From Mucidula mucida (taxonomy: Eukaryota; Basidiomycota; Agaricomycetes; Agaricales; Physalacriaceae): a DNA stretch of 64,000 nt. A program made the translations under genes and the position numbers. How positions within the stretch are numbered: the stretch's first letter is position 1; every line of letters starts with the position of its first letter. Of this stretch, positions 1-10,439 are shown in pieces. The DNA is taken from the NCBI GenBank assembly GCA_015501055.1, contig JADNYV010000001.1:1426001-1490000 (forward strand). The letters run 5' to 3'. The notes beneath the pieces were generated by a model, which ran no database searches, had not been told where the DNA came from, and saw only the letters and a list, made by a program, of their open reading frames with translations.

Positions 1-1
1 G

Positions 2-316
2 TTCTCACAGAAACAGCCTACTAATCAGAGGGACACGCGCGAAGACTTGGATGACCCAACGTTTACATCCACTTTTCGCGACCGCAGGCGGCGGGCAGAG
101 AAACTGTCTCGTTTCTTTGGTGTGGCGTATCAAAGTATTGAACACGTTGCGCCTCCTCCTCCTTTAATGCCTACGCTGGAGAGAACTGGTTCTGATGTGC
201 AGGTTGATGTTAGGATGTCGGGAGGGAGGTTCTGGGGCTTTGACCATGGCGGAAAGACGAAGGAGGCTGACATGAGCGATGTAATGGATAAGCTGAGAGG
301 GCTGAAGGCGTCTTGA
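2..316 (+). CDS. 3' end of an unrecognised protein (partial)
   Basis: The frame is open from base 2 to a stop at 314-316. A possible splice acceptor (ctcacag) ends at base 9, so this is probably a last exon whose upstream part lies outside the window. The visible part starts polar, then has a very basic segment (RDRRRRAEKLSRFFGV), a proline-rich stretch and an amphipathic end (MSDVMDKLRGLKAS). The basic-helix text followed by a short C-terminal helix resembles tails of fungal signalling proteins, but I cannot name the family. No start codon is visible: codon 47 is TTG inside the open frame. Confidence 0.55.
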   Translation, partial: FSQKQPTNQRDTREDLDDPTFTSTFRDRRRRAEKLSRFFGVAYQSIEHVAPPPPLMPTLERTGSDVQVDVRMSGGRFWGFDHGGKTKEADMSDVMDKLRGLKAS

Positions 317-422
317 GAGTATATAATGGTATTCATGCTTTGTTTAATCGTCTACATATTATTTAAGCTGTACGGCATAACATGTATCCTTTTCGAGTGT
401 ATCTCATTCATTTACAAAGCTA

Positions 423-1046
423 TCAATATCTCATCAAGAGGTAAATGGGGTCGCCGAGGACAACGTTGGTCATGTGACGGAATGAACCCGTTAGCGACAT
501 TAAGAGACCACCAAAGGACGCGTAGGCAGTGCTGTAAAGCGTGAATGGAGTACCGATATATAAGAAGTGGAGTCGCGTACACTATTTCTTGAGTATTACC
601 GTCGAACTTGTACACCTAGCGCGAGATTAATTGGATACACTGTATACTTGGTGATGGCGCATACCTTGCCAAACATGACATAGTCATAATCCTCCTCTAT
701 ACCTCTCTGCCCTTTACCATCTGGTCTCCATATATGTTCATCCTCTTCTGTTGTGCCATCGGGATTGTTTGTATGGGGATTACGGGATAGCGACGAGGCC
801 AAGGAGAATGAAAAGTGATCTCCAGTTTTGAGAGGGAACAGCTCAGTGTTGAAATCCAAAGTCATGTCCATGTCATTGTTTTTGGAATGGGCTTGTAAGC
901 GCGAGACTGTAGTTCGTGTCAAACGAAAACGGCGATCGTTGACGATACGGGCGTCGCTGACCTCTGTCGAACTTTTTCCCTTCCTTGTCGATCGAGCTTA
1001 TGGTGAAGATATCATCGAAAACGATGTTGGAGGCGGCCGACGCCAT
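423..1046 (-). CDS. rpb8: RNA polymerases I/II/III shared subunit RPB8 (RPABC3)
   Basis: RPB8 is the small OB-fold subunit common to all three nuclear RNA polymerases. Exon 1 starts at ATG 1046 and reads MASAASNIVFDDIFTISSID, the typical N-terminus. Splicing at GACAGAG/gtcagc joins it to VSRLQAHSKNNDMDMTLDFN and FPLKTGDHFSFSLASSLS, then GIEEDYDYVMFGK. Two more introns lead to the conserved end YASFGGLLMSLTGSFRHMTN and YLLMRY before TGA at 423-425. The last intron must use the gtacgc donor after ...TQEIV to keep frame. Length (about 150 aa) matches the family. The start lies only 50 bp from the ATG of divergent MMM1, so the two share a very short promoter. Confidence 0.95.
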
Positions 1047-1096
1047 GGAGGTCAGAGAGGAAGACAATTTCCATCCATTTTGGGATATCCCCAAAA

Positions 1097-2230
1097 ATGG
1101 ACGGACCGATCGCTAACCCGTCTTGCTCTACCACGATGAGCACTAATTATGTCTTCTCCCTCCAACCGACGTTCACACAAGGCCTAATACTAGGGCAGCT
1201 TTCAATCATGTTCCTTCTGGCGCTCATTTTGCAATATCTCTTTCTTGATTCGACAGAGTCTCCCTTTGAAACATCTTCGTATCATCCTCGCGTGAACAGT
1301 GACATTAGGCGGAAAGGACAACAGAATCCTCCGGTTGAGAGGAAAAGGGACTCGTTGGATGAATCGGGAGAGTCAGCAGACTGGTTCAATGCGCTGCTAC
1401 AACAAGTACGTCTACCAAGTTGCACAAAAGTTAGCTTTTCACCGAGTTGCTACCCAGGTTGTGAATGTGTACCGGTCCAAACTGAGAAACGACTTGGCCG
1501 GGCCACAGGGTGACGAAGTCGCCCGTCAGCGCGTCGAAGCCTACGCGAATAGGATACGACCCGCTGGCTTCCTGGTTAGACCTCGTTCTCCGTTTTAAAG
1601 ATGATCGTCGGAACTAAATGCTGTCTAGGACTACATCAAAGTACATTCTGTCGATCTAGGAAACTCTGCTCCTCGCCTTTACAACGGTCGCACAAAGACT
1701 GCAGACGACGTGGACTGCTCTGTACGGCCCATATCAAAATCACATGCGCCTGCTCACATTGCAACAGGTTACCGAATTTTCAGTTGACTACGAGGATACC
1801 GTATCTGTTTCCTTGTCCACTTCGTACCTTTTCAACTACCCCATGACTTCCTTTGCGCGGCTGCCCGTGTTTCTGACTATATCTCTCTCCGTATTCAAGT
1901 CCTCGGTAGGCTCACCTATTTCGTCATGACTGTTTGAAAGCTGAATGTCATTCGTAGCTCACCATCACACCTCCTAATCCTGCCTCAACTACCCCGGAGA
2001 TTGTTATATCCTTTTCACCTAATTTCACGTTGGACCTCACAACGACGTCCCTCGTGGGCAGCCGCGCCAAGCTTGCTAATGTGCCCAAGCTCCACGAGCT
2101 CATTCAACATCAAGTACGACGCGTCTTTGCTGCCCGCGCAAAATGGCCTGTCGTCCTTCCAGGTTTGGCCATGATTACAGAACCTATTGTACGCGAGATG
2201 AAGCGGGAGATGGAAGAAGTGCTCCCATAG
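1097..2230 (+). CDS. mmm1: Mmm1, ERMES subunit (maintenance of mitochondrial morphology protein 1)
   Basis: Mmm1 is the ER-membrane anchor of the ER-mitochondria encounter structure and transfers lipid through its SMP domain. The N-terminus has the family signature FTQGLILGQLS followed by one transmembrane helix (MFLLALILQYLFL). After a linker come ESADWFNALLQQ and the SMP domain: VHSVDLGNSAPRLYNGRTKT, SVDYEDTVSVSLSTSYLFNY, FARLPVFLTISLS, and a C-terminal segment with VPKLHELIQHQVRR. The stop is at 2228-2230. I count five short introns, all phase-consistent; the one near 1722-1770 joins DCS to VTEFS. ATG 1137 (MSTNYVFSLQPTF) is an equally likely start, because fungal Mmm1 often begins near there. 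The gene is divergent from RPB8. Confidence 0.93.
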
Positions 2231-2290
2231 ATCGTAAATTTATTCATCATCTGTACGACATAATGCATTGTATCGCTATCTTACTTAATG

Positions 2291-3020
2291 TCATATCCCA
2301 AGCTCATCGAACCATTCACATATCTTGGTAGCTGTTCCTTTGTCTTCGACGGACTGAACTTCGAGGAGGTCGACGTTAGGGTCGTTTGCTAGGCGGTGCC
2401 TCTGCTTCAGGACCTGCATCTCACTCATAGTAGCAACCAAAGCGATGGGGAATAGAGGTTCAAAGTTGAAGTCAGGTAGGTGACCCTTCAATGGGGCGTC
2501 GTCGTTGCAGGAAGGAGGAGAGATCAGAACCAAGGACTGGCCAGGATGTGAAGATATGTATGTCTGAGCGATCAGACTTGCACTTGCTCGTGCAAATACG
2601 ACTGGGCTCAGAGCAACGCGAGATTCCTTCAAAGCGGAGTTGAACTCTGAAATACTTGGTAATTGATGGAACACGATTAGAAACTGTCACTGTGCTTGCC
2701 TGAGTCAAAATATTGCATAAGACTGGTGGCGTTCATTGACGCGTCGGGGAGTGCAATGTCGACTGTCAAACACGTGTAGCCCAGGGAAAGAAAGTGTTGA
2801 ATGTGAGATGCTATCCTGTGTTTGCTTGAGTATCGATGTACGAGAAAGAGATCTGGAATGAGTACGGTGCTGAAGCTGGATCCCACGCAGAAGAAAACAC
2901 GAAGGCCAAGGGTGTCGGAGCTAAGCGAGGTGCCTTGAGTGGTGGCTGCATCAATGTCGAAGTAAAAACGCGCCGCCTCCCAGGAACTGACGCGCCGCGT
3001 TGTAACATCGTCCTCAACAT
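2291..3020 (-). CDS. Small alpha/beta-hydrolase-like protein
   Basis: Three exons. Exon 1 starts at ATG 3020 (MLRTMLQRGASVPGRRR) and reaches VFSSAWDPASAP. A canonical 50-nt intron (2816-2865) joins this to IASHIQHFLSLGYTCLTVDI. Exon 2 ends FDS at 2700; the next intron (2647-2699) reads AG/gcaagc...ttcag, a GC-AG intron, and restores EFNSALKESRV. Then come VVFARASASLIAQTYISSHP, ISPP and a C-terminal EWFDELGI. The middle segment has the layout of a nucleophile elbow, but it is ARASA, not GxSxG, so catalysis is uncertain. Such short hydrolase-fold proteins of unknown substrate are widespread in fungi. The basic N-terminus could be a mitochondrial presequence (inference). Confidence 0.7.
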
Positions 3021-3113
3021 GATGGAACGAAGGACTCCCGCGTAGCCGTACCTGTCACAGTAACGCTATACGGAACGGTCCCCAGCCTTTTCAGGGTCTT
3101 GTTTCCTGCTAGA

Positions 3114-4646
3114 ATGACTTCAAAAACGTCGTTCTCGGCGTTCAAGTCCTGGCCATCTGCTCCATTCACTGACTCACTCGTTCAAAAGTCAATTTCTTCA
3201 TTGCAACGCAAACCTACTCTTGTAAACGCCCCGATCATCAAAACACGAGGCGATCAGCTTTTGCAGTGGTCTTCATACGATGAAATAGACCATGAACTCA
3301 CGCTAGCGTCTCCCGACGCCGTGTTGTCTTCGAGCTATGTCATTCGGAAAGCCCTGACAAGGAAGCACTTTCTGTCGCGTTCCATACTCTCTTATGTCAC
3401 CAAAAACCCTCAGTCTGTTCTGAGTGCTGCTGCGCCACAGACTTTCGACATCGAGATCTCCTTCGCGGATGAGCTAGAGGAGATGCTTACGGACGAACTG
3501 TGGGAGCTCGGTCGGGACTTGGATTGTGATACGCCTCGATGGTGGATACTGAAGCCGTCAGTGAGTCTACATTCACGGCGAGCTCTATCCCATTGACCGT
3601 CCCATCTGAAAACAGTGGGATGGCTGACCGAGGCAATGGTATCCGACTGTTCAACTCCCGACTCAGCCTTGAGCAAATTTTTGAAGAATTCGAGGAAAGC
3701 GACGATGAGGACGCCGAGGACTCTGGAGAACAAGAAGAAGGCACGGCGGTTATAACCTCACAACTTCGTCACTTCGTTATACAGGTAGAATCAATGGCCT
3801 TCGAAATGATAACTACCATTGACGTATTCCTAGGAATACCTGTCATGCCCGCTGCTTGTAGATCCTCGTGAAGTCGCCGTTCATGGTTTTGCAGTGCCCT
3901 CTATTTTAGAATTTAGAAAGGTAAGCGCAACGCTCTTCAATATTCATTTCTCATCAAATATCCTATAGTTCCATCTAAGGGCATATTGTGTGGCGTCTGG
4001 TGCTCTCCAAGTTTATCTCTACGAGCGTATCCTTGCGCTCTTCTCAGCCGCACCATACGCTTCGCCTACAAGCCCCGAAGAGGGGGATAGAACACCAATC
4101 GACCTATCACCGCACTTGACCAATACCGCACTGCAGAAAGATCACGGAGAACAAAACGTCCGTCTCCTGGAAGAACTCGTGGGATGTCATATTTTCTGCG
4201 ATGCATCTGGAAATGACCTCCGTCTGACAACTGACGACGTGAATAATATCATAGAGCAGATGTCAGCCGTCTTGGCCGAGAGCTTCCAAGCTGCAATTCA
4301 AAATCCCGTTCATTTCCAGGTAAAATTTCTCCTTGCCAAACAACTGAGCTAACTGGAGCTAAAGGTTCTACCAAATGCATTCGAACTCTTTGGCGTCGAT
4401 TTCCTGGTCACATACAACCCCTCATCGTCTCCAGCCATTCAAGTGCATTTACTCGAGTTCAATTCGGAACCTGCTATAGAGCTGACAGGACCTCGATTGA
4501 CATGGATTTTAGAAGACCTGTTCGTTGCCATGGGCAAGGTCTGTGTAGAACCCTTCTTCTCGTCCCCCTTTCAAAAGACGTGGAAGGTTGGTGAATCGGA
4601 ATATGGGTTTACAAAATGTCTAGAGGAGAATGTCCATTTTCGTTAG
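3114..4646 (+). CDS. Tubulin-tyrosine-ligase-family protein (Pby1-like)
   Basis: TTL-family enzymes are ATP-grasp ligases; in fungi the single member resembles the C-terminal part of yeast Pby1, and its substrate is unclear. ATG 3114 opens MTSKTSFSAFKSW. Visible family motifs are TRGDQLLQW, RKALTRKHFLSR, the ATP-binding PRWWILKPS spliced to GMADRGNGIRLF, and, after an acidic loop (ESDDEDAEDSGEQEE), the segment FHLRAYCVASGALQVYLYER. Near the C-terminus FGVDFLV and VHLLEFNSEP give the expected catalytic Asp/Glu/Asn residues. Introns start after KPS, FVIQ, EFRK and VHFQ. The stop at 4644-4646 faces the helicase end with under 100 bp between. Confidence 0.85.
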
Positions 4647-4741
4647 AGGTACTTAGTACTTGCTTACTTACTCGAATGTAGAACGTGTAGAGCGATTAGA
4701 GCTACCTCTATAGGTACAAACAGTTGTCACTGTAGAAGATG

Positions 4742-7700
4742 CTACTTAATGGTCATTGAGGGTTCCTTCTCCTCATCTACGGGGATCTTCCCCAGTACCA
4801 CCATCCCCAATTCGTTCCAAAGAATACGGCTCTCAGTGAGAACCTTTCCCCGCAGCTGGGAGCCAAGTACATCTGCCAGTTGCGAGCGCAAGAATTTGAG
4901 AGCAATATTGGTTTTGGGAGACACGCGAAATCGAGTCTTGCGGTCGATTATAACCATATCCGAAAGAAGCTACACCACATCAGCGCGCTGCTCCACAATG
5001 CCAATAGTCAAGACAGACCTTAAACTCTACATCACCGCATAACAACAAGAGGGCAAGTGACTCTACAGGCGTGGTCTCCCAGGCATAGAGCTTCCTCGAA
5101 TGCCTGAAAAAAGGGGGGTTTCAGATCTTGTTCTGTCACGGAAGAGCAAATAACAATCACATCAATGTGAAGTACGCCAAATACTTCGATCCCAAGTCAA
5201 TCGCTCTCCTGCCAAAGTTCACGGACGACGGGTGGAAATGGGCAAGTTGAAGGTTCGACAATGTCCGCATTTCGTTGTTTGGAGACACTTTGAGTATCTT
5301 TGGATATAGGCCAGCTGCCAACGCGGCATTGATCAGCGCGATGTTGTTGGAATTGACATCTAGATCTGGAGGAACTAGAACAAAACGAGTCTGACTTCGG
5401 CCATATCTCGCCCTAAACAGCAACTAAGTGAAGTTCAGCGTGAAATATAGGACACAGCCAACCGATTGAGGTCGCGAATAAAGCTAGCCGGGACTGATAT
5501 GAAGGATGAGTCAATGAGGTAGCTGGCAGCCTGTGTCAAATGTGAAGGGAAGACGAGGAACGCTGAAGCTTACCCCAGGAACTGTTGCCGGAGCTCCTCG
5601 ATCTGCTGTAAGTTCTGTTGACTCAAAAAATTCTCTCGGCAGAACTTCCTGATATAGTCTGGATTAGCCGAAGCATTTCGCCAAGTAGAGAACGCGTTAT
5701 GTATAGTGAGGAAGTCAGAGTTGTCTGGGAGATGGTTCAGTATCGGTTTGTCCTGAACCCCAGTACTGTTTGAACATACCCAGCTTGAAAGAGACCTTGG
5801 CGCGCTTAGCCTCTTGTTCTTGGCCCATCGGGCTCAAAAATGGTGATTTAGCGTTCAGTGCGGCCGCGATGGTCAAAGCCGGATCCAAACAACGAAACAG
5901 CACCGCTGTTAGCAGGAATTTGCCGAGGTGAACGTTAGTAGGGAGTGCACTCAAGAGCTTGCCCATAGGCGTGATTTCCTCAGCGGAGGTGAGCGCCCCA
6001 ACCTGTAAGATGCATCTTAGCGTCCTGTAGGGATGATGAGGTCAGACTTTACCTCCACTAGCATAGTCACCGCACGCTGAATATTGATGGAGAGTGGTGG
6101 GTCCAAAGCACGAGAAAGAACGTCTTCTATCGATGAGCCAAGATGAACCCTCATGATTTTTATGCGCAAAGCCAGATCCAACAAGCTCAACCTCATCATT
6201 TCCGGTAGTGGATTGTCGATCATCTTATAGTCGCACATCAGTCAATATCTGAATAGAATCGAAAGTAAATTCACGTACCTGTGTGTCGTGCTTAAATTTC
6301 GTGAACAGGTGGAAACAAATGCCTTCCCGGACTCGTCCGGCCCGGCCCCGTCTTTGCGCCGCATTGCTTTTCGCCACAAAAGTTTCAACTAGTCGACTTG
6401 TTTGTCTCTTCTCGTCAAATCTAAGAGAAATTTAACGTCTACGCGCTGCAATCCGGAACAAGATGGACCTCATCTCTCTGTACTTTCCGGTGTCGATGAC
6501 ACATGTGATATCTGGAATAGTTATGCCAGTCTCGGCAATATTCGTCGCTTTGAAAACCTGTGTAAACAACATCTTCACCATCCTGAGAGTACACACCAAT
6601 GACGATCTTGCGAACACCGGGAGGTGGGATATCGAAAACAGCACCCTGATTCTCGTTCGACAGAGTTGAATGCAGCGGGTACACGCGGAACTGTTTTTCT
6701 TGACTGAAAGCCGCGTGATCTCCAAGCATATCATTCAAGCGCCGGATTTCACCTATGCCTGGCATGAAGATTAGAATAGCGGAAGAGAACGCATTGTATG
6801 TTTCTCCAAAGCAGATGTCCTCCATCACACGAATGATGAGGTCGTAAGGGATAAGACGCTCGTCAAAAAGCTTGATGGTTGAGATAGTACTTGGTGAGTA
6901 CTTCTTCCCCAATTTTACGCCTTCTTTGGCTCGTTGCGCATCGTCGTCTTCTGAATCGTCCGGTGAAATATCCAATGACCAGTCTGGTCGATTTTTCCCA
7001 GAATAGAAAGTATCATGAGCTATGAAAAAATGAGCGCTCGAAAATGTATATGAGGCGCGACATACGGCGTCTAGCGTAAGGAGATTTCTCCGTGATAGTC
7101 CATTGCGTGAGATCGACAGCATCCTCGAGATAATTGACTCGCACGGGGAACGTACGCCCAGGGACCTCAAGGGTTGGACAATTGTTGAAATACCGAGAAA
7201 TTTTCGCGGAATCGACAGTGGCAGACATGAGGATGACACTGCACCTTTAGTAGACGTTTTGAGCAAATTCACTGGAATTCTCACCGTAAACTGGGCCGAA
7301 CTTGAATCATAGTTTTCAGCACGATGAGAAGAAAATCCGATTCAATTGTACGTTCGTGAACCTAAGATATTCCAATGAGTCCAGGACGATGTTGTAGGCG
7401 GTTCATACCTCATCGATTATGATGTGCTGCAGTATTTAAGTATATTACTGTTCACAAGATGAATAGTTCACATACTGTGATTTCATCGAACGCGGTTCCC
7501 TGTCCGCCTTGCCCTGTCCCGCTTTCGAGCATCCGAAGAGCTATACCATTCGTCACATAGGCGAGACGCGTGTTCTTTGTCATATTACTTTCCAAACGGA
7601 TGGAGTAGCCGACAAGGGAGTTCAAGGTACCAGCAGTATTTGGAGCATCGCCGAGTTCTCGTGAGACACCTATACGACCGTGAGCAGGATTTCAATACAG

Positions 7701-10055
7701 TCTTAGAGTAACGAACGTTGAGCAAGAGATATTGCAGATATTCGCCTCGGTTCGGTACAGTATATTTTGCACGGAATGCCCTGCGACAGTTGATCTTCCA
7801 GAATGAACGCCGGGACCTGTGTCGATTTACCACTGCATTAATGGTTAGACGATAGACTTCAAAACGGAGAGCTTGGAGTGCACCATCCAGTTTCTCCGCT
7901 CAAGACCAACACTTGGGAGCGGTCTAAGGCTTCGATGATATCTTTTCGATACTTCGCTATGGGAAGCTGATTGCGTTGCACCTGATGACAATCAATCCAG
8001 TACTGCACAAGAAATCATCTTACTTTCAGCTTACCATCATTTCTTGGTAGGAATCGCTGGCCTGTCGTTGTTGAAACGAAGAAACAAGTTGATCGCGCAA
8101 GGCCGGATTTGTATCTCTGAAAGGTGCGGGCTTAGCAGAATCCCCGTTATCCAGAATCGGCTTGGGGGTCTTCGAAGAAGTCTGAATGTACCAGTCAGTA
8201 CCAAAACTTAATTGGAAAATGAACAAAGAAACCTTCTTGTAGCCTGTTACTGTTTGTTCTGTGATGACTTCGAGCTTTGCCCAGATAGCCTTGTTAACGG
8301 AATCCTCCTTTTGCTTTCTCTCGGCCTCGAGCTCATCCCAAAGGTTGCGAAAGACCGGAGGGAGCAAACGAAATTGCGTCTGTGCACCAAAACCGCCAGG
8401 AGATCCAGTTGCAAACCCTTCCACGCCAGGGTAGATGACACTATGTAGAGCCATGGTCGCGACGTAATGCTTAGCTTGAATGGGATCGTAGCATGCAACG
8501 GTATCCATAGACCACGTCCTCAATGACCCTCCGTTCCACCTTATTGTGACTGCCGCTCGTGCAGCCCGACTAGCGCCTGAGACGATTGAGTACGAGATTA
8601 CGGCATAGCGATCTGCCTTGGACACGACCTCCGCTAAGGAAGTCATTGGTATGCGTCCAGACCAATGCTTGGGAAGCGACATATCGCGTATAGTGTATGT
8701 GACTCCCTCTGCTGTCGTTTCCGATGTTGGCATCTCTTGTAAGAGATCAAACAGACCAGTCTCTGAGTCATCGTCGAAGAAATCTGGTGTTGGAGGAGGA
8801 GCGTCGGACTGAGGCATTGAAAGGGGAGCTGGAGGCGGTAGAACTGCTTTGGGTGCAGGCAAAGGCTTCTGTACGACGTCTCCCCTAAGGCGTGCTTTGA
8901 GGTTCTCGGATATCATCTTCTGGCGCTCCGAGTTGTAATTGGCAGTTGCAGTCTTTTCGTCAAAGAAGTAGTGTCGTTTGACGATTTCCATACGCTTCTT
9001 GAGTCCATTGACAGCTGATGGGTGAATGGACGAATCGTTCAGCCGTAACATCAATTTAACGTAGGCAGCGTTGGGGTCGTCTTCATCAGAGCTGCCTGAA
9101 TCGGCGTCTTCTGAGCCAGCTATTTCCTGCTCATTGACCTTCACCTCCGCGGAAGGACGCCCTGGAACAAATTCTGCGGCATTGACATTGAGATCGGCAC
9201 CATCTCTGCCAGCAGGTAGACTGCTAAAGTCCTTCGTTTTCTTGAGAGTATTCCTACCTTTGCTGCCTTGAGGTGGAGTCGGTGCCTCAGGACTGAATGA
9301 AATTTTATATATTTCGTCCTCGGTGCAATGCGTGTAAAGCTGGAACACGTTGAGTGAAAAAAGGCTCTCCAGTAGGTCATTTCTTACCCAATCACAAGCG
9401 TCGTCGATGTCGGCTGTAGTGATTTCTTTCAGACACTGCAATACACGTTCTTCAGAGAAACCAAGTCTGCGCAATACACCGTAAGTTATCCCAAGTTTGG
9501 TGAGAAACTTGTCGATGGAAGTGTCGACGGCGCGTCTACCTATAGATGGATGTAAGCCGTGATCTCTATCGACGCATTTCAGCTTACTGTCCAATATTCT
9601 GCTTTCAACCGCTAGATTTAGGATACGATCTACGAGTATCGGGTGGAGGTCTAATGAAGGAAGCGTTTTCGAATATCGTCTGTCGACTTCTATAGCCTAG
9701 GGACAGAGCTTGAGCATTGTGGCGAAGGTTTGTCGTTACTACTGACTTGTATGGTTCTACAAAAAAGCGTCTTGTAAGTTTCGTCTAAATGCTCCGGGGT
9801 AAGGGCGCACCTGACAACCTCTTTCTCTGTTTTTTCTTGCAATTTGTCTACCAGACTCTGGAGGCGCTCCTGCTCAGCGTCGGCTTCAGCGACAGGTTGT
9901 GATATTTCTTTGTCCTCAGCTGTGGGAGCTGCCTCTAGATCCTGGAGCTCAGTTGGGACGATGTCCTCTACTGGTGTGACCTTTTTAGGCACCGACGTGG
10001 TGGCGAAACCCCTTACGACCGTCTTACTGCTGGCAGCTTTCTTTTTCTTCGCCAT
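4742..10055 (-). CDS. DExH-box RNA helicase, DHX29/YLR419W type
   Basis: Large multi-exon gene (roughly 1,350-1,400 aa). It starts at ATG 10055 ([11 protein letters not shown], then [11 protein letters not shown]), a start typical of fungal DHX29-like helicases. A UBA-like segment follows ([20 protein letters not shown]), then an acidic linker. The helicase core carries motif I GETGCGKST (split by an intron, near 7830-7910), Ia TEPRR, motif II as DEVH (split by an intron near 7395-7410), motif III SAT, motif [15 protein letters not shown], and motif [14 protein letters not shown] (near 6330-6370). The end [18 protein letters not shown] belongs to the OB-fold tail. Relatives unwind structured mRNA 5' leaders on the 43S ribosome; that role is inferred here. 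The stop is at 4742-4744. Confidence 0.92.
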
Positions 10056-10439
10056 CGCGGAGTAACCTAGCGAGCCTCTGTAGACTTTCTAATGGGGTAA
10101 GACGCGGATTCGTTGCGATCTAAGAACGCGTCAACGGGTCGCAATTGGAGTCAAGGGCGTGCTTGTGAATGAGGGAACTGCAAGGACGACTAAGGTGCGT
10201 TGGTAGGTGGGGAATTATGAGGTTGCACCCAGATTGAATCATCGAGGTTGTGTATGCGGGTGATATGGTGGTGGTCGAGTGAAGTCAGCCTCGTCGACGA
10301 CATATGATCGTAAGGCATTAAGAGTCAGATTAAGACGTTCGAGCTCGGGACAGATACAACAATACTAAAACAATGATATCTACGAGACAGCAAATACAGA
10401 GACCAAACGTCCATTTTGTACAGAAGTCGAATTGAGGTA
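10056..10439. other. Spacer between helicase start and SWI1 end
   Basis: About 380 bp without a supported gene. It must hold the promoter and 5' leader of the minus-strand helicase (ATG 10055) and the 3' end of SWI1 (stop 10440-10442). I see no TATA-like or repeated element that stands out. Confidence 0.5.

Noticed and set aside
2816..2865. Apparent frameshift in the hydrolase-like gene
   Set aside because: A canonical 50-nt GT-AG intron (gtactc to cacag) restores the frame exactly, so no indel is needed.
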